Below are positions 11,740-24,000 of a stretch of DNA of 64,000 bases, in pieces. The notes below the pieces were generated by a model. That model saw nothing but the letters and a program-made list of their open reading frames with translations. It searched no databases and was not told where the DNA came from. The position numbers and the translations under genes were made by a program. The stretch's first letter is position 1. Each line of letters starts with the position of its first letter. The stretch covers positions 434,001-498,000 of the forward strand of contig JAJEKV010000225.1 in assembly GCA_021234155.1 (NCBI GenBank). Direction: 5' to 3'. The stretch is from Isoetes taiwanensis. Its lineage: Eukaryota; Streptophyta; Lycopodiopsida; Isoetales; Isoetaceae.

Positions 11740-12199
11740 GATTAACTTGCGGCGCTTCTTCACGCCGACTGTAAGCCTTGGGGGCAACCTGAAGAGTGTG
11801 GAATGCCTCACGTGGAGGTGCCTCACGGAGCTACCGGGCCGACTGTCCACCCGACTTCTCCACTCGCCTCTCCCGCAGCCTTTCATCGAATATGCTCCTT
11901 CCCCAACCTCCGTGGATGTTATGCAATGCTTGCAAGATGCTTTGAGCTTCCTGGACTGTCTCTTTGTTCTTCGCCTGTTCTTTATCCCCAGGGTGTGCAT
12001 GGCGTCTGAATTCGCGAGTAACCTTATCCCAAAGGCCCGGCAAGAGTGTAGCGTGGGGGATGCGTGCTGTAGCGGTATTTCTTCCGCCTTGAGCGGGATT
12101 CAGGCCGCCTGGAGCGGTCTCGTGATGCCCGAGGCGGGATTTGTGCGGGTGTCGAATCTGTGCTGCGAACCCACGGAGCAAGGAGAGTATGATTAACAA
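11740..12199 (-). pseudogene. Third gene of element A, small basic protein
   Basis: The minus strand reads ATLLPGLWDKVTREFR, then a KEQAKNKETVQEAQSILQAL helix and HNIHGGWGRSI. The same protein is encoded in element B at 50262-50705. Conservation between the copies and a helical, charged composition suggest a real protein, but different frames are open in different parts, so both are frameshifted or spliced. I do not recognise the family. It lies downstream of the FCP1-like gene on the same strand, 430 bp away, and might be a 3' exon of that transcript. Confidence 0.45.
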
Positions 12200-12436
12200 T
12201 TACGGTGCCATTAGTCAAAACGAAGAAAAAAGAATGTTGAAATCAAATTACAATGGAGAACATTCATTCCATACAACCGCATCCAATGACGAGGAAGTAG
12301 TGTCTTTCTCATTTCGCGAAGTGGAGAAAGGCCCATAAAAAGTGAAAGTACAACCATTCTCATTAGAATATGGTTGCATCCAATCACACCTGGAAGCATC
12401 TGAATGGTTTTCATCAACGAGATTAACCGATTGCCT

Positions 12437-12459
12437 TTTCACTCGCGAGTCGAGAAAGG
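12437..12459. repeat. Palindrome copy (ACTCGCGAGTCGAGAAAGGCC)
   Basis: This is the one well-preserved copy in element A of the palindrome found in many copies in element B. A degraded copy is near 12306-12332 (TTTCGCGAAGTGGAGAAAGGCC) and a half copy near 12560. Confidence 0.75.
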
Positions 12460-12628
12460 CCCAGGAAACGCAATGTACAAGCATTATCATAATAGATTGT
12501 GGCTGCATCCAGTCACACAATCAAACATACAAATGGTCTCATCAACAGGACAAGCATGCCTTTCTCGACTCACATGTGTTCACGTTTGTTTACAATATTC
12601 ACACAGTTTGACTATCTGAAAGCAGAGG

Positions 12629-13283
12629 TCACTCTTCTTGTTCACCAAAATATTTGTCGTCCATAGCTTTCATGATCGCCTTGCTCTCTGGATCGGGTTC
12701 CGTGAGGCTCGGATAGTTCCTAATCACATCGGCGACAAGAATGGCAAAGAGGGATTCCGCCAAGACAGGACACAGTCCGAAGGACAACCACCTATCCGTC
12801 TCATACTCTTCAGGTCGATATGGCTTAGCAATGATTGTATTTTGCGCGTTATGATAGCACTTGTAGGCGGAGTCGTCTATGATCAGCGTGTTGTGTTTGC
12901 CATAGTCCTGGAATTGCTCATAAACCCTGTCCAGCCTTTTCACCATTATAGGCTTCCCCTTTGTGGTGGCTGGATCGAGGTCCGACACATGCTCGACCCT
13001 TTCGTTTCCCCAAACGAACTTGAACTTCAAAACTGGAAGGCCGAGAACACCAAGAACATTGACAATATTTTTCTTTGCCATACAAGACCATATGCCCACT
13101 TCGAATCCCCGTTCCAGGCACCATTCAACAATTTCCTTAGCTCTAGGCCTCGGATACACTATTTTATGCTCCGTTTTGGTCGGGATCTGCGAGGTGTTAA
13201 TCTCGGGGACGTCTTTATCGTGGTATACTGCAGCTAATACTCCATTGACGTCAAATATTACAAGCTTGGCGGGACCAGCTGGA
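12629..13283 (-). CDS. FCP1/NIF-like HAD phosphatase carried by element A
   Basis: The frame is open from about 13283 to the stop at 12629-12631, some 215 codons, with no stop or frameshift seen. Motifs in order: LVIFDVNGVL (HAD motif I; D-x-N in place of the D-x-D of FCP1), a YPRPRAKEIVEWC block, IWSCMAKKN (motif II Ser), VLKFKFVWG, KRLDRVYEQF with the motif III Lys region, and LIIDDSAYKC (motif IV Asp pair). That is the whole FCP1 homology domain. FCP1-type enzymes remove phosphate from Ser/Thr, classically of the RNA polymerase II CTD; Asn at the second Asp is common in plant FCP1-like proteins and may alter activity. No ATG is visible before the joint at 13283; in element B the frame starts with ATG at the matching place. 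This is the best preserved gene in element A. Confidence 0.75.
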
Positions 13284-13392
13284 TCCCAGTTTGTATGGTT
13301 TTATATGGTTCATATGGTTCATATGGTCATATTTGTGGTGTTTGGGGCTATATGGTTTTAATGTGAGCTTTTTCATTCAGGGAGCATGTGAG

Positions 13393-16263
13393 ATGAGTAA
13401 AATGGAGCCAAGGAAGTCCAGCAGAGACCATTGCCCTAGGCTCCAATGGAGGAAGATGGGTTGCCTTTTGTTGCACCCTTGCAACCAGACGGTATTTGCA
13501 GAGGGCATAATAACTGCAGTTGATCCATTTGATAGTGTGAATGATGAAAGGCTGGGAGATGAACATCTTGGAGTTGGCATTGTGAAGCTTCTTATCGAAG
13601 TTGATACAATCATGTCCCAGGGAAGCTCTAGTGATTGCATTGTGTGCTGGGGCTCTTTGGAGTCCCAAGCTCGAGTTGAGATGGCCAATTAGATATATTA
13701 CACACAAGAATGGAGATACTCTAGAATGCCCTACTAAACTACACACCCCAAGGCCCACCCAAGACCATGTGGAAGCTTTGGTGGTCGATGAGCATCCTTT
13801 GATCACAAGGAAGAGACGCTATGTTTTTCATAAAAGGCGTACCAAGGGTGCCCAAGAGGCCTAGAAGTGACAAATATTTAGAAAGGGTGGAAAGTATGGC
13901 ACCAACCAGAGAAAACCTAGAGGCAATTAGGGGTCAAGAGTGTTGCAACCTAGATTGCACAGTGCAGTACAATGTGGATGACCTCGTGCAGATAAGGTCC
14001 CAATACATTGGACAGCTTCAAAAAGATAGGATTAATTTCATTTACTCCTTGTGTAGGAATTCCAGCTATGATGAAAACAAAGGAAGGCTACTATATCAAT
14101 TGAGGGGCATGAAGGTATGTATGAGAGCATTGAGATGGATTCTTGGGGTGAGCAAGTCTTCATTTTACTGTGATCTTTGGGAGCAGGTTAGAAAAGGGCA
14201 CGCTTTGTTCCAACATGGTAATGCACTCACTTTGAAACCTAGAGCAAATACTCTCAAGGCCATTGCAGTCTTCGAGAGCTTTGTGAGATACATGGCTCAA
14301 TCTATGCCCCACAAGTCGAAGGTGAACGAGCACGGTGTGCGAGTGGTGCAAAGAGTGTTGCCACAACACTATATCCAAAAGGAGTGCCTTAAGGAGGTCA
14401 ACTCCATCCCGAAACCACCTTGGAGGTAGGCCTCTTTCTCAATCACATTTCAGCAAGTTATGGAGCACTCACTTCTCGGGGCGTGAGTGTCCTACAACAC
14501 ATGCCATTCTCAAAGTGCAACACTTGCATTCAACTCAAGGATACACTTGCATCAACCGCAATAGAGAAAGAAAGAATGGCAATTAGGGAGCAATTTGCAG
14601 ATCACCAAAGGGACCAAATATCATGTAGACAGTTGTATTGGCAAAGTGGATAACATTTTCCGAGATGCCGGACAAATTTTTGTGTATAATTCATGATAAG
14701 ATGGACCAACACAAGACTTTCTTGCCAAAGCTAGATCCTTTACCCAAGCGTTGTCAAAACGCTTTTCGGATGAAAGTAAGTCTCAAGGGTGTCTTAACAC
14801 ATGGTCATGGAACTGGAACATATGGTCATTTTGTGCTTGATCTATGGAGGGATGATCCAAACTTCCATGTGAGCTCTATTTTCAAGTGCTTGAGAACACT
14901 AGAGAAAGGATCGATAGAAGGGAGGAGGTATTCCCCTCAAAGACCCATTTTTGAGGCTTTGATGGATGATCAACCGCTTTGTTACCAAAGGTAGATAAAA
15001 AGCTCACATCCAAGGTGTCTAGTGAATCAAGGAGGACTTGGGATGATTTCCCTTACTTGAGAAAACCCTTCGAGGAGCTATGTGTTCAATTGGACAAACT
15101 GTTGGAAAGAAAACAAGAATAGATGGATGTTTGGGGCAATGTCATACTTGACAGCAGTGGGAGTATTCAAAGTTGTGAAAGTGGGATTCATGATGGTTGG
15201 GCATACGCATGATGATATAGATGGATTCTTTGGAACTTTCTCCACCAAGCTCAAGAGAGAAAACGTGACTAGTCTCCCTGAACTAATGGATGTGTTTGAG
15301 AGCTGCATTGACCCCAACCCAATGGCTTTCTTGATGGATGAGGTTGCAGATTGGAAATCATTTGTAGAGGGATACTTGCTAGATGGTAAGGACCAGTTGA
15401 CAGGACACACAAAGCCACTTCAATTCAAGTTTTGGGTTAGGGATGGAATACCAATCATGCAATATAAGTGGAGACCAGGTGACAAGTTGTGGATGCCTGT
15501 ACAAGGAATCGAGTTATGGCAAAGGGGTGCTGCTGGTGAAGTTCTCATTCCTAAAGGGCAGCCAAAACCACTACCTCCCTTCAAGACTGTCAAAGACTCT
15601 AGCCAACTAGTGAAGGGCATCAAGGATTACATAACGCACTGGGATGATGTTCGAAATGGAAAGCACACCTCCACTCTTAAGAAAAATCAAATGGACTCCC
15701 TAATCAAGTACTGGGAGAAAGTTGTGACATGCTTAGAAACTGAACAACCATGTGGGAGGAAGCTAAGAGACGGGTTCTTGCCAGAGTCAAGATGGGAGGG
15801 TTCTCAAGGAGCAAGCACGTCTAAGAATGTTCACTTGGGTCCTAACAAGGGTTCCAAGTGGTTTGTGGGAAGTAAGGCCTCAAAGCCGAAGTGGTTTGAT
15901 CTTCCTGAGTGGGATCCCTTTGAGGACATCAAGGAAGGATACTTTGTGCTAGTAAGGCCTGATGATGAGGACTGTCCAATATGGTTAGGGGTGGCACTCT
16001 CTGATGTAACCACCACTATGCCTCGATGGAGAGGAGTTGCGCCCCGATTCCAAATTCAATATTGGGAGCCCATTGGGAGACACAAGAAGGGCAACTTGAA
16101 GGAGCAATACACCGACTGGCCGGGAGAAGAAGTGGAGGGCAAATTATCTTTGATTCTCAAAGGAGGGAATTGGTGGAGTGTGTGGTATGGTCATATCCAG
16201 GTTCTCACACTGCAAAGGACAACACACACAAGATCCCAAAAAGGGAGATGGACAAAGCCATGA
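13393..16263 (+). pseudogene. DUF7869-type DDE-like transposase of element A (frameshifted)
   Basis: The reading begins at ATG 13393 (MSKMEPRKSS) and can be followed through frame changes near 13690, 13830, 14425, 14645 and 15090 to a stop at 16261-16263. Landmarks: CCNLDC near 13940; CEWCKECC near 14335; CNTCIQLK near 14517; HDKMDQHKT near 14692 (first catalytic Asp of the family); HGHGT near 14800; DNCxKENKNRW near 15095, thrown out of frame by one extra A; VGHTHDDIDGFF near 15199; and a C-terminal module with YFVLVRPDDEDCPIWLGVALSD (15940-16000). The MDQ-K-T, DNC-ENKNR and GHTHDDID set is that of DUF7869 proteins, which I read as a DDE-type nuclease (inference). Element B carries the same gene on minus. 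Confidence 0.7.
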
Positions 16264-16497
16264 GCAACCTCCATGCTATATCATTGTATGAGGGTAGATA
16301 ATATTGAGAAGCTTGAAAACTTTCTCAACTAGTGGTTTGTAAAATTTATGATGAAAACAAGTAACCCAATTCTTTGTGTGTGATCTGTAATTCTATTCAA
16401 GCAATCAATTCAAAAAAACATTTTATGGGATGTGAGTCCCATTTTCAGTCCGAGTCCCAAAATTCAAGATTTGTCCCACTTTAATTAAATACGACTT

Positions 16498-17276
16498 TTC
16501 TCCTTTGATTCTACTTAGGCAATTTCATTTTTTATTCTAGTTAGGCATTTTCATTGTACAAACAATAGAATAAAACTTTATTTTCCAGAGCAGCTCTTGT
16601 TTCTAGGCTTAAAGTTTCTTGTTTCTTTGAACTCCGCTCCAGCTAGATGCATTCTTTTTCTTTTAAAAACGTGGTCGATGATTCCATAAACAATTGGAGG
16701 ATGATTTACATTAAAAGAAAACTAAGCTTCCGTAAACAATTGGAGGATTATTTACATTAGAAGAAAACTAAGCTCCCGTCAACTCAAATAAAATTAAATG
16801 TTAGTAAGAGGTTCTAAAATAACATGCTTCAATGATACAATTTGGGCATATACATTCCAAAATAACTGATCTGTTACATAAAGCCTATGGCTTTAGGCAC
16901 CAAAAACGTTACACAATCTCTCTTAACAATGACAAAAGGATACATCCTTTTGGTTTTTCCGGGGTTCCGAAAACTTTTTGGATTTTTTCTTTAAGTTATT
17001 TTCCTAAGGTTTCAGAGCTTTTACCTGCCGGAAAAAAGTCTCCGTATGCCAAAAATCGGGTTGTGGCGTTTTCCTTAATTAAAAAATTGGCATTTTGGGT
17101 TATTTGTCCAGTTTTGGAGGATTTAGCGGATTCCTTATCTCCGCATCCTCGGCATGGAGGCCACAGAGATTCAAGGTTTCAGATACATCTGGTTGTCCGG
17201 GGAGCTTAAAAATTCGGTCGTCTTCTTGAGCCTTCAGCGTTTCTGCTGTTTTCAGATGTCTACATTATCTGTCAAG
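16498..17276. other. Spacer between elements A and 2
   Basis: No gene recognised. A direct repeat CCGTAAACAATTGGAGGAT-ATTTACATTA occurs at about 16685-16710 and 16730-16757. An open frame at 16832-17209 has no recognisable motif and is probably chance. Confidence 0.45.
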
Positions 17277-17551
17277 GGGTGTAAATATGATAATGCTACC
17301 CAAAAAGCACCGTCCGGACAAGTGCTTTAGGTGCTTGAGGTGCTTTTTACTCGATGAATTTTTGTTCAACGACCTCGGGGGTTGTTACTCCAGAAATAGT
17401 ATGCATGTTCCGGTTGGGGAGGGATCGATGACATGGATGTCCCCGCGCGAATTGCCAGAGCAATCCTCATGTTTGGCGGGATCTCAAGTTGGCGGGATTC
17501 TTGAGGAAAGTTTTCTTTCTTGGATTGTCATTCTTCCCAAGCTCCGTTATC

Positions 17552-20500
17552 ATGGCTGAAAATTCACTGGCAATTCTCAATTCTAATTCCAATCCCAATC
17601 CCAATCCCAATTCCAATCCCAATCCCAATCCCAATCCCAATCCCAATTCCAGTTCTCCATTGCACCTCCATTTTATGGCCAATTCTGAAAGCCTTGATGA
17701 TCAGAAGAGGAGAATTTATCTGGAATTTGAAGCCAACAGGAAAAGAGAATTGAGAAAGAGAATGAAAGAAAGGGAAAAGGAAAACATTCCACCAAACGAG
17801 AGGAAGAGAAAACAATGGCTTAGTGAAAGAAGATTGCAGGAACTCTCAAAAGAGTTAGATGATTCTTTTAATCACATTGTCAGGAACGTTTCTGAGGATT
17901 TGGATAAAGGGAAAATTCTTCAAAGACTTTTCAAGAGAAACAAACATTTGCCATTGCAAGCAGATGTACCAGATCCCAGGGATATTGCTATAATGAAAAC
18001 CATGATTGTGAATGTTAGAGAGACAATGCAGGCACAAAAAATGCAAAGAACAACTGATGTCCTCCAAGCAAGAAAGAGCACCCTTCAAATGGCAGCATCT
18101 TCAATAGGAGGGATTAATCAATATGCAATTTCAAGGGTTATATCTGTTCCAAGAAAAACTATTGCCATGGCATTTAGAAGACATATATTTGCAGAGTGTG
18201 AAGCTGGCCCTTGGTCAATATTTGGAAGGAAGAGAAGAAGTGACGCATTTTCAGCTGAAGAAATATCCACGGTGAGGAAGTTTTGGGATGAAAATACTAG
18301 AGTCTCACCTTATAAGAAACATGTGAGGAAGCATTTGGCTGAAAATGGTGATAAAATTGATCATCCTATTCATTTGCTAGAGACTACACAGGTAATAGTT
18401 TCGACCAGAAATTTGGAATGTTGTGCACTAATTCTTTCATTCACTTTATAAAATAACTAAATTTATTATTGTAATTGTGTTCAGGTACAATTGTACCTTG
18501 CTTTCAAGAAGGAACATCCTAATATAAAGATGTCCCAGCAGGCTTTTGAAAAACTAAAGCCAAGCTATGTAAGAAAACTTCAAGAAAGGGAGACTTGTTG
18601 TTGCCAATACCATTTGCACTTAGAATTTGCAAGGCAGGCCATCAACAATATGAGGACAGATCCTTATGGTGTTCATAAGGATTGTAAGTGTCAGTGCAAG
18701 GTTTGTGGACCAGGTCTAATCTGCATGGCTAAGGAGAACACCATCAGATCAAGTAGTGATTATTGGAGAATGGTGGTCTGCCAAAAGGATGAGAGTGATG
18801 AGTGGCATAAGCATGCGTGTCTGATGCAGACTTGTACAAAATGTGGTTTAAAGAAGTGAGTACAATGTTTCCTTTGTTTCAAACCTATAATTTTGCTTTC
18901 TATTTACCATGTTTGCTATAATGTATTGCAAACTGCCAACATGTCCTAAGGAGAGGAGTAAGAGCAGGACTTACAATGTGAATTGGAAAGTATTTGAGAA
19001 GGTAATGACTTTCAAATTAGATTGCAAAGTGCATTTAGTGACTTCATTAAATATGATTCAATCATATGACTTCCATATCAGGAGCTGATAAATTGGCCTT
19101 AACATGGCAGGTAGAAGTCCAAAGGAAGAAGACATCATCTAAGAAACCTCCAAAGGTTACAAAATTGGCCTACAAATTGGGTAGTCCTTTTGAATTTAAT
19201 GAGCATGCAAGAAAGACTTTGAAATCTTTTGTACCTCATAATTATAGAGCTCATTGGCAAGCCAAGGAATTCAGGAAATGCTTGGCAACACTTCAAGATG
19301 ATACCATTGTTTCTGTCATAGATTTTGCTGAAAATTATGGATTTAAGATCTAACAAGAAGCTCAATCCTGTCATTGGCATACTGACCAGGTGTCAATTCT
19401 AGTGCATATAACCTACAGGAGGATGAAAAAGGAAGAAGAAGAAGAAAGAAAAAAGAAAGAGGAAGAGAACTCATGCAAGAAGAACAAGAACTTGGCCAAA
19501 GAGAAAAGGAGACAAAGTCTCCAAGGTATTGTGAAGGAAACTCATTTCTATATTAGTGATGACAAATCACATGACACAGAATATGTCCAACATTGTCTAC
19601 AAATGCATGCTGATTGGTTGCAAAGTATTGGAGTTGAATATAAAAAACATGTGTTTTGGAGTGATGGATGTTCTTCACAATTCAAGTCTTCGAGACCATT
19701 CCATTTTCTTGGTAGATTTTATGGGAGAATGGGCAAGGATCTTCTATGGAATTTTTTTGCTAGATCACATGGGAAAGGTGAGCATGATGGTGCTGGAGCA
19801 GTTATAAAGCGGATACTAACTCAAGAGCAAATGAAGTATAATGGATGGAAACTACAGTGTGCAAAGGAGGTAGTTGCTTTTCTTAAATGGCACTTTGAAA
19901 ATCATCCATCTGATCATGACATCAAAAGGTATAATTTTGTAGTGTTTTGCAATTTTATTGCAGACATTTCAGCACTTCAAGCTAATCTTTATCCAAAGAC
20001 TTAAAGCACTTGCTTTTCATATTGTTACGGTATTTTCGGGAGGTAGAGTCTTCAAAGATAGATAGATCAGAAAGATTGGAATGCCATACTTTAAAGGGAA
20101 CTCAATTGCTCCACTGCATAAGACCATGTGACAAGGAGAACTCTTTGAAGGTAGCTTACAGACCTTTGTCATGCTTTTGCAACTACTGCATTCAATTTAA
20201 GTGGGACAAATGCATCAATATGAGTCAAAATTGGTGTTTGGGCAACCATTGAGTTGAGGTTGAAGGATCCTAAGAATACAGGTGATAGCAATGATTTGCA
20301 AGAAGATGACGAGTATGATGTTGAGGAAGAAGAAGAGGATGAAGATGATGTAATTAGTTCTATGATAGAAGTGGGTGACAATTTTGCTGTAAATGCTGAA
20401 GAAGGGAATGAAGAAGGGGTAGACTTTTATGTACTTAGATGCACTGAAGCAAAGAATACTTTGCTAGAAGATTATAAGGATGGATGGGGAAATGTATTTG

Positions 20501-20712
20501 GGATTGAAGAAGTTATTGTGTCAGGACATTATTATAAACAAATTGATGGTGGTCTAAGGTTTCAACTATTGCAGAATAAGCCAGTGGCCAGTGTATACAG
20601 CCATCTCGTTAGACTTTCTAAATTTGACATGATTGCAGATGAAGATGACTCAGACTTGTATTTCATGGCAGAAGAAACTTGCCAGCAGATCATTTCTACA
20701 GTTTCTACATAA
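17552..20712 (+). pseudogene. DDE-like transposase of element 2 (spliced, nearly intact)
   Basis: Start ATG 17552 (MAENSLAILNS), then a (Asn-Pro)n run and a long basic helix. Exon 1 ends at 18391 before GTAATA; exon 2 is 18485-18855 (donor GTGAGT) with Cys-rich CKCQCKVCG and CLMQTCTKCGLKK; exon 3 is about 18927-19001 (LPTCPKERSK). The catalytic exon runs from about 19082 with VIDFAENY (Asp 19321), SDGCSSQFK (Asp 19663) and SHGKGEHDGAG (Glu 19780, Asp 19786). A further intron probably follows 19926 (DIKR, GTATAA), then a YFREVESSKID block, a CFCNYC finger (about 20172), an acidic run (20300-20350) and DFYVLRCTEAK near 20430, ending at 20710-20712. One in-frame TAA (19351-19353) sits between two conserved motifs. 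Apart from that and the uncertain splice near 20000 the gene looks recent. Confidence 0.7.
17580..17650 (+). repeat. (CCCAAT)n hexanucleotide repeat
   Basis: About ten AATCCC/AATTCC units encode Asn-Pro and Asn-Ser pairs near the N terminus of the element 2 transposase. Confidence 0.9.
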
Positions 20713-21151
20713 GGTAATTTGTACAACATCATTTCTGTGTCAATCTGTCAAATTGAGGCATATCTGCAGTTTAAGACTGAAAACATGAATGAAAACTGAA
20801 AATGTGGCAAATTTTTTGAATGAAAATGTAACTGAATGAAAATGACAGCAGTTTAAGACTGAAAACATTTAAAAGAGAAACAATAATATACAACAATATG
20901 CATACATATCATCTGCAAGATTGAAAGTTTCTAAACAATTTCAGATATCACAAAATTGAGGCATATCTGCACTCGTATAGTATTGGCAATATAAGGTCTA
21001 TAATTTTTTTACATGCCTCTTGTCCAAAATTGAGGCAATAAGTACTTCTACTAAGAATCAGAACAAGTAAATATTCTTCAACACTTCAAATATTTCTGCA
21101 GTAAATATTCTTCAACGCCTCAAATATTTCTCTGCAATTTGCTCCAATCGA

Positions 21152-21867
21152 TCAAAACCGAAAAGCATTCCCAAAATCATCTACTAACCATTGAATTTGA
21201 CCCTTGCAGTAGAATTTGACCAATAGTTTATGCTCATCACCAATGTTCTTCTGAAATAGTGCATCGAGAACACCTAGGGATGTTCTTGTATAAGCTTCTG
21301 GCCTAGAATAGTGCTTCAATAGACCAGAAACATCATGAACCTCTGCAGCTTGTCTGAGTATTGGAGGCAAGTATGAATTTAGGATCTCATCTTGAGGATC
21401 ACTCATGAAAGTAGGCACCATGATAGAGGTAAATGGTGGGGACATAAAAGTCTTGGACACTTCATCATCTGCAAGAATAACATTATTTCCATACTGTGGG
21501 AAAGCTTCATACACTTTATGGAGTGGCTTCATGAAAACTGGGTTTGCAGATTCTAGAGGCCAATTGAAAGGCATCTCATCACAATATTTTTGGTCCCAAA
21601 AAAATACAAAATCTTTTTTGTTCATGGGACATAGAACATCAATAACTTCATGAACATTGAAGTTGTTCATGGAGGACCAAATTGCTAAGTCAAACAACCT
21701 GGAAGCTTCTTGCAAGAACCTATGCACACCTGGCCTCAACACAACCATTTTGTTAGTTGTAGATGATCTCAATAACTGAGAACTCAGTCTTCTCTTAATT
21801 GATTGGTTCTTCTATAAGTCTTTACGAGCACGCCATTCAGATCTAGTATTAATAGTTTCTTTTTCAT
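21152..21867 (-). pseudogene. FCP1/NIF-like HAD phosphatase carried by element 2
   Basis: An ATG at 21865-21867 starts MKKKLLILDLNGVLVKTYRR, giving HAD motif I in the plant D-x-N-G-V-L form. The frame breaks around 21800 and resumes at 21772 with VVLRPGVHRFLQEASRLFDL, AIWSSMNNFN (motif II), FFWDQKYC, FMKPLHKVYEAFPQ (motif III Lys), VILADDEVSK (motif IV, D-D), and a C-terminal alpha-helical tail to a stop at 21152. The overall order matches the element A protein, but sequence similarity is low, so the two genes were probably acquired separately or diverged long ago. The break may be an intron or a frameshift. It is transcribed toward the transposase gene, with about 440 bp between their 3' ends. 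Confidence 0.65.
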
Positions 21868-22189
21868 AGGTACGATTTTGCAATTCAAAGACACCTATTA
21901 AGCAAAAAGAACAATTCAATCAATGAATCAAAAGAAGAGTACAAGTGAAATGTAGAATTATTAACCTCGAAGTTACATTTGTAATTTGCAACTCGGTAGA
22001 CCTAACAGTCATAAAATTAATTAAGTGAATACAGCTTCAATGGTTCCACAAATATTGAATTCAAATTAAAAAGTCATAAATCTATGTCCTCATCACTTGG
22101 GACTACTTTCTTAAACCCTGAACATTAAAACATCATTTATGAATTAGTGCTCTCAAAGAGATGTTTGAATTTCCTCTAAGAGCATCCAT

Positions 22190-24000
22190 AATTGCTGCAA
22201 AATCAGTATTTATACCTTCATTGTGTACGCATTGTGTTAAAAAAGATAGGCTCCCTCAGACTTCACTGTTTTCACCTCAGTGGGATCTACACTTGCAATA
22301 TCATCAAGGGTTGTCATTATATTTTCCATAATTTCCTTTTCAACACCCTCTTCATTCACCTGCAAGTTTTCCTCCCCTTCTTCATTCAAATCAATGTGCA
22401 TTCTTCTTCTCAGTGGATACTTTCTTGTTTCCACAACTTTTTTCTTGTTAGTTCTCTCAACCTTTTTTCTTTTTCTTTGGTCCCTAACCCGGTGACTTCT
22501 TGCTACTTGAGTTCCCTTTCTTTTTGCATATTAACTCATCCTTCTTTGGCATTTCCTTTTTTTGTTTCTTCTTGGCTGGAGTGTCTAATATTTGACACTC
22601 AACTTCACTAGTATTCAGATCTGCCTCTGAATCCTCTCCAATTTTTTACCAGCTGCTTCTCAATTGTCTTGGGCTTGTCATCTTAGACTGATCCTGGAGA
22701 ATTTTCTGGCTCGTCCTTGCATGTCTCAACCTTCTCTTTGTGCTAGTAGAAGGGGACTTCAACCGATCAGCAAAACATCTTCAACATCGGGCCGGTAGTA
22801 TTTGATCCCAAACCGCCGAAGCTTTGAAAGCTACTTTAGGATCAAAAGAAGCAACCCTGCTCAATTCTGTTGGAGTACTCATACCAAGTTCAATATAAAG
22901 GTCTTGAGAATGTTCTGGTCCACATTTCAAACATCCGCCCTCTTTGAACAATGCAAAGCATACATTACATGATATTCATGTTCACATTCAAGAACTACGT
23001 AAATCTTGTAGTTATTATGAAAACTTAAACCACAAGCACTACAATAACTTTGCAAAAACACGGAAGCCTTCTTTTGATGGTGTTGATGCGTAAAAGGAGT
23101 CGGTGATTTGCATCAAAAGATGAAGGTTGCTTGCATGTTCTTTTTCTCGGCATTTATCTCAACATCCAATTGAATTAATTCAGCTTCCAATGCCTCCTTC
23201 TTCACAAGAAGATCGGGATCTCCAGGTTTGCAAACAGACTCCAAGGACTCACATGCATATTCTTCAAACATCAATTTCTTTTCTAAATCCCTGATTTCTA
23301 ACTCCACTTCCTTTGTAATAACCATAGCTCTCTTCTTGGCAATAGTAGACTTTAGCTTTTCCATACTGCTTCTTTTTTCAGACAAGGTTTTAAATATTTT
23401 ATCATTGGATTTCTCATCGTGACCGGACTAACAACAATATCTTGCATTTTCTTTCCCATCTCTGCCTTTTTATTCTCAAGCTTCCCTAAGTTTTCTGTTA
23501 CTAATGCAGGTTATGCTTCAAATTAGTCTGATCAAGACTAGGCTTAGGAATACCTTTGGAAGAAATAGCAGGCTTTGATTCAATTTCAGCTTTTGCTTTT
23601 GAACATTTTTTTTCGGCCTGCGTTTCTTGTACATCATAACCTGTGCCCCATATGAAGCCCAATTTATCTGATGACCTTCAGGATCTAGCAGTCCTTCAGG
23701 GCAATTTTCCCATGCGAAGGCAAGAGCCAATTGTTTTCTTACTTCATTATTAGAAACACCATCTGGGTAAAACACACTCAATAAGCTTTCCAATTTTCTC
23801 CTCAAATGTGGTTGAACAAAGGCAACCTTGATTGCAGACTTCGACTTTGAATTAAAACTTTTTACATAAACGGATTCCCATTGTTCCTTAAGTGATTTGG
23901 GTTTGCTAGCCAATTGTATTTCATATGGGGCTGCAGACCCTCATTTGACAACCCGTGCATCTCAAAAAAATCCTCCGCTGTTACTGCTTCTTCTACCATG
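22190..24000 (-). pseudogene. Coiled-coil / RING-like protein of element 2 (frameshifted)
   Basis: Start ATG 23998-24000 (MVEEAVTAEDFFEMHGL). The frame shifts near 23925 and continues with ASKPKSLKEQWESVYVKSF, ALAFAWENCPEGLLDPEG and INWASYGAQVMMYKKRRPKK (23518-23900). Then comes a charged coiled coil (23113-23385), a Cys/His finger with YCSACGLSF and CEHEYHVM and, one frame over, CLKCGPEHSQ (22915-23046), and an acidic/basic tail (22237-22434) with RKYPLRRRMH. The order and several motifs match the minus-strand gene of element 1. The final finger Cys is a Tyr in the open frame (VMYALHC). The role is unknown; a zinc-binding partner of the transposase or an E3-like factor are both possible. Confidence 0.6.

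Larger units (their letters stand above)
11389..16497. mobile_element. Element A: 5.1-kb TIR transposon with DUF7869-type gene and FCP1-like gene
   Basis: Both ends carry a 25-bp TIR beginning AAGTCGTATTTAATTAAAG (11389-11413 and inverse at 16473-16497). Flanks read TTTCT on the left; on the right TTCT follows the full TIR, or TTTCT if the last T is counted in the target site, so the TSD is 4 or 5 bp. Inside: a plus-strand DDE-like gene (13393-16263), a minus-strand FCP1-like gene (12629-13283) and a minus-strand small gene (11740-12199). It is a shortened relative of element B (26872-51065): the 30070-49215 region of B is missing, with the joint near 13283-13290. Confidence 0.8.
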
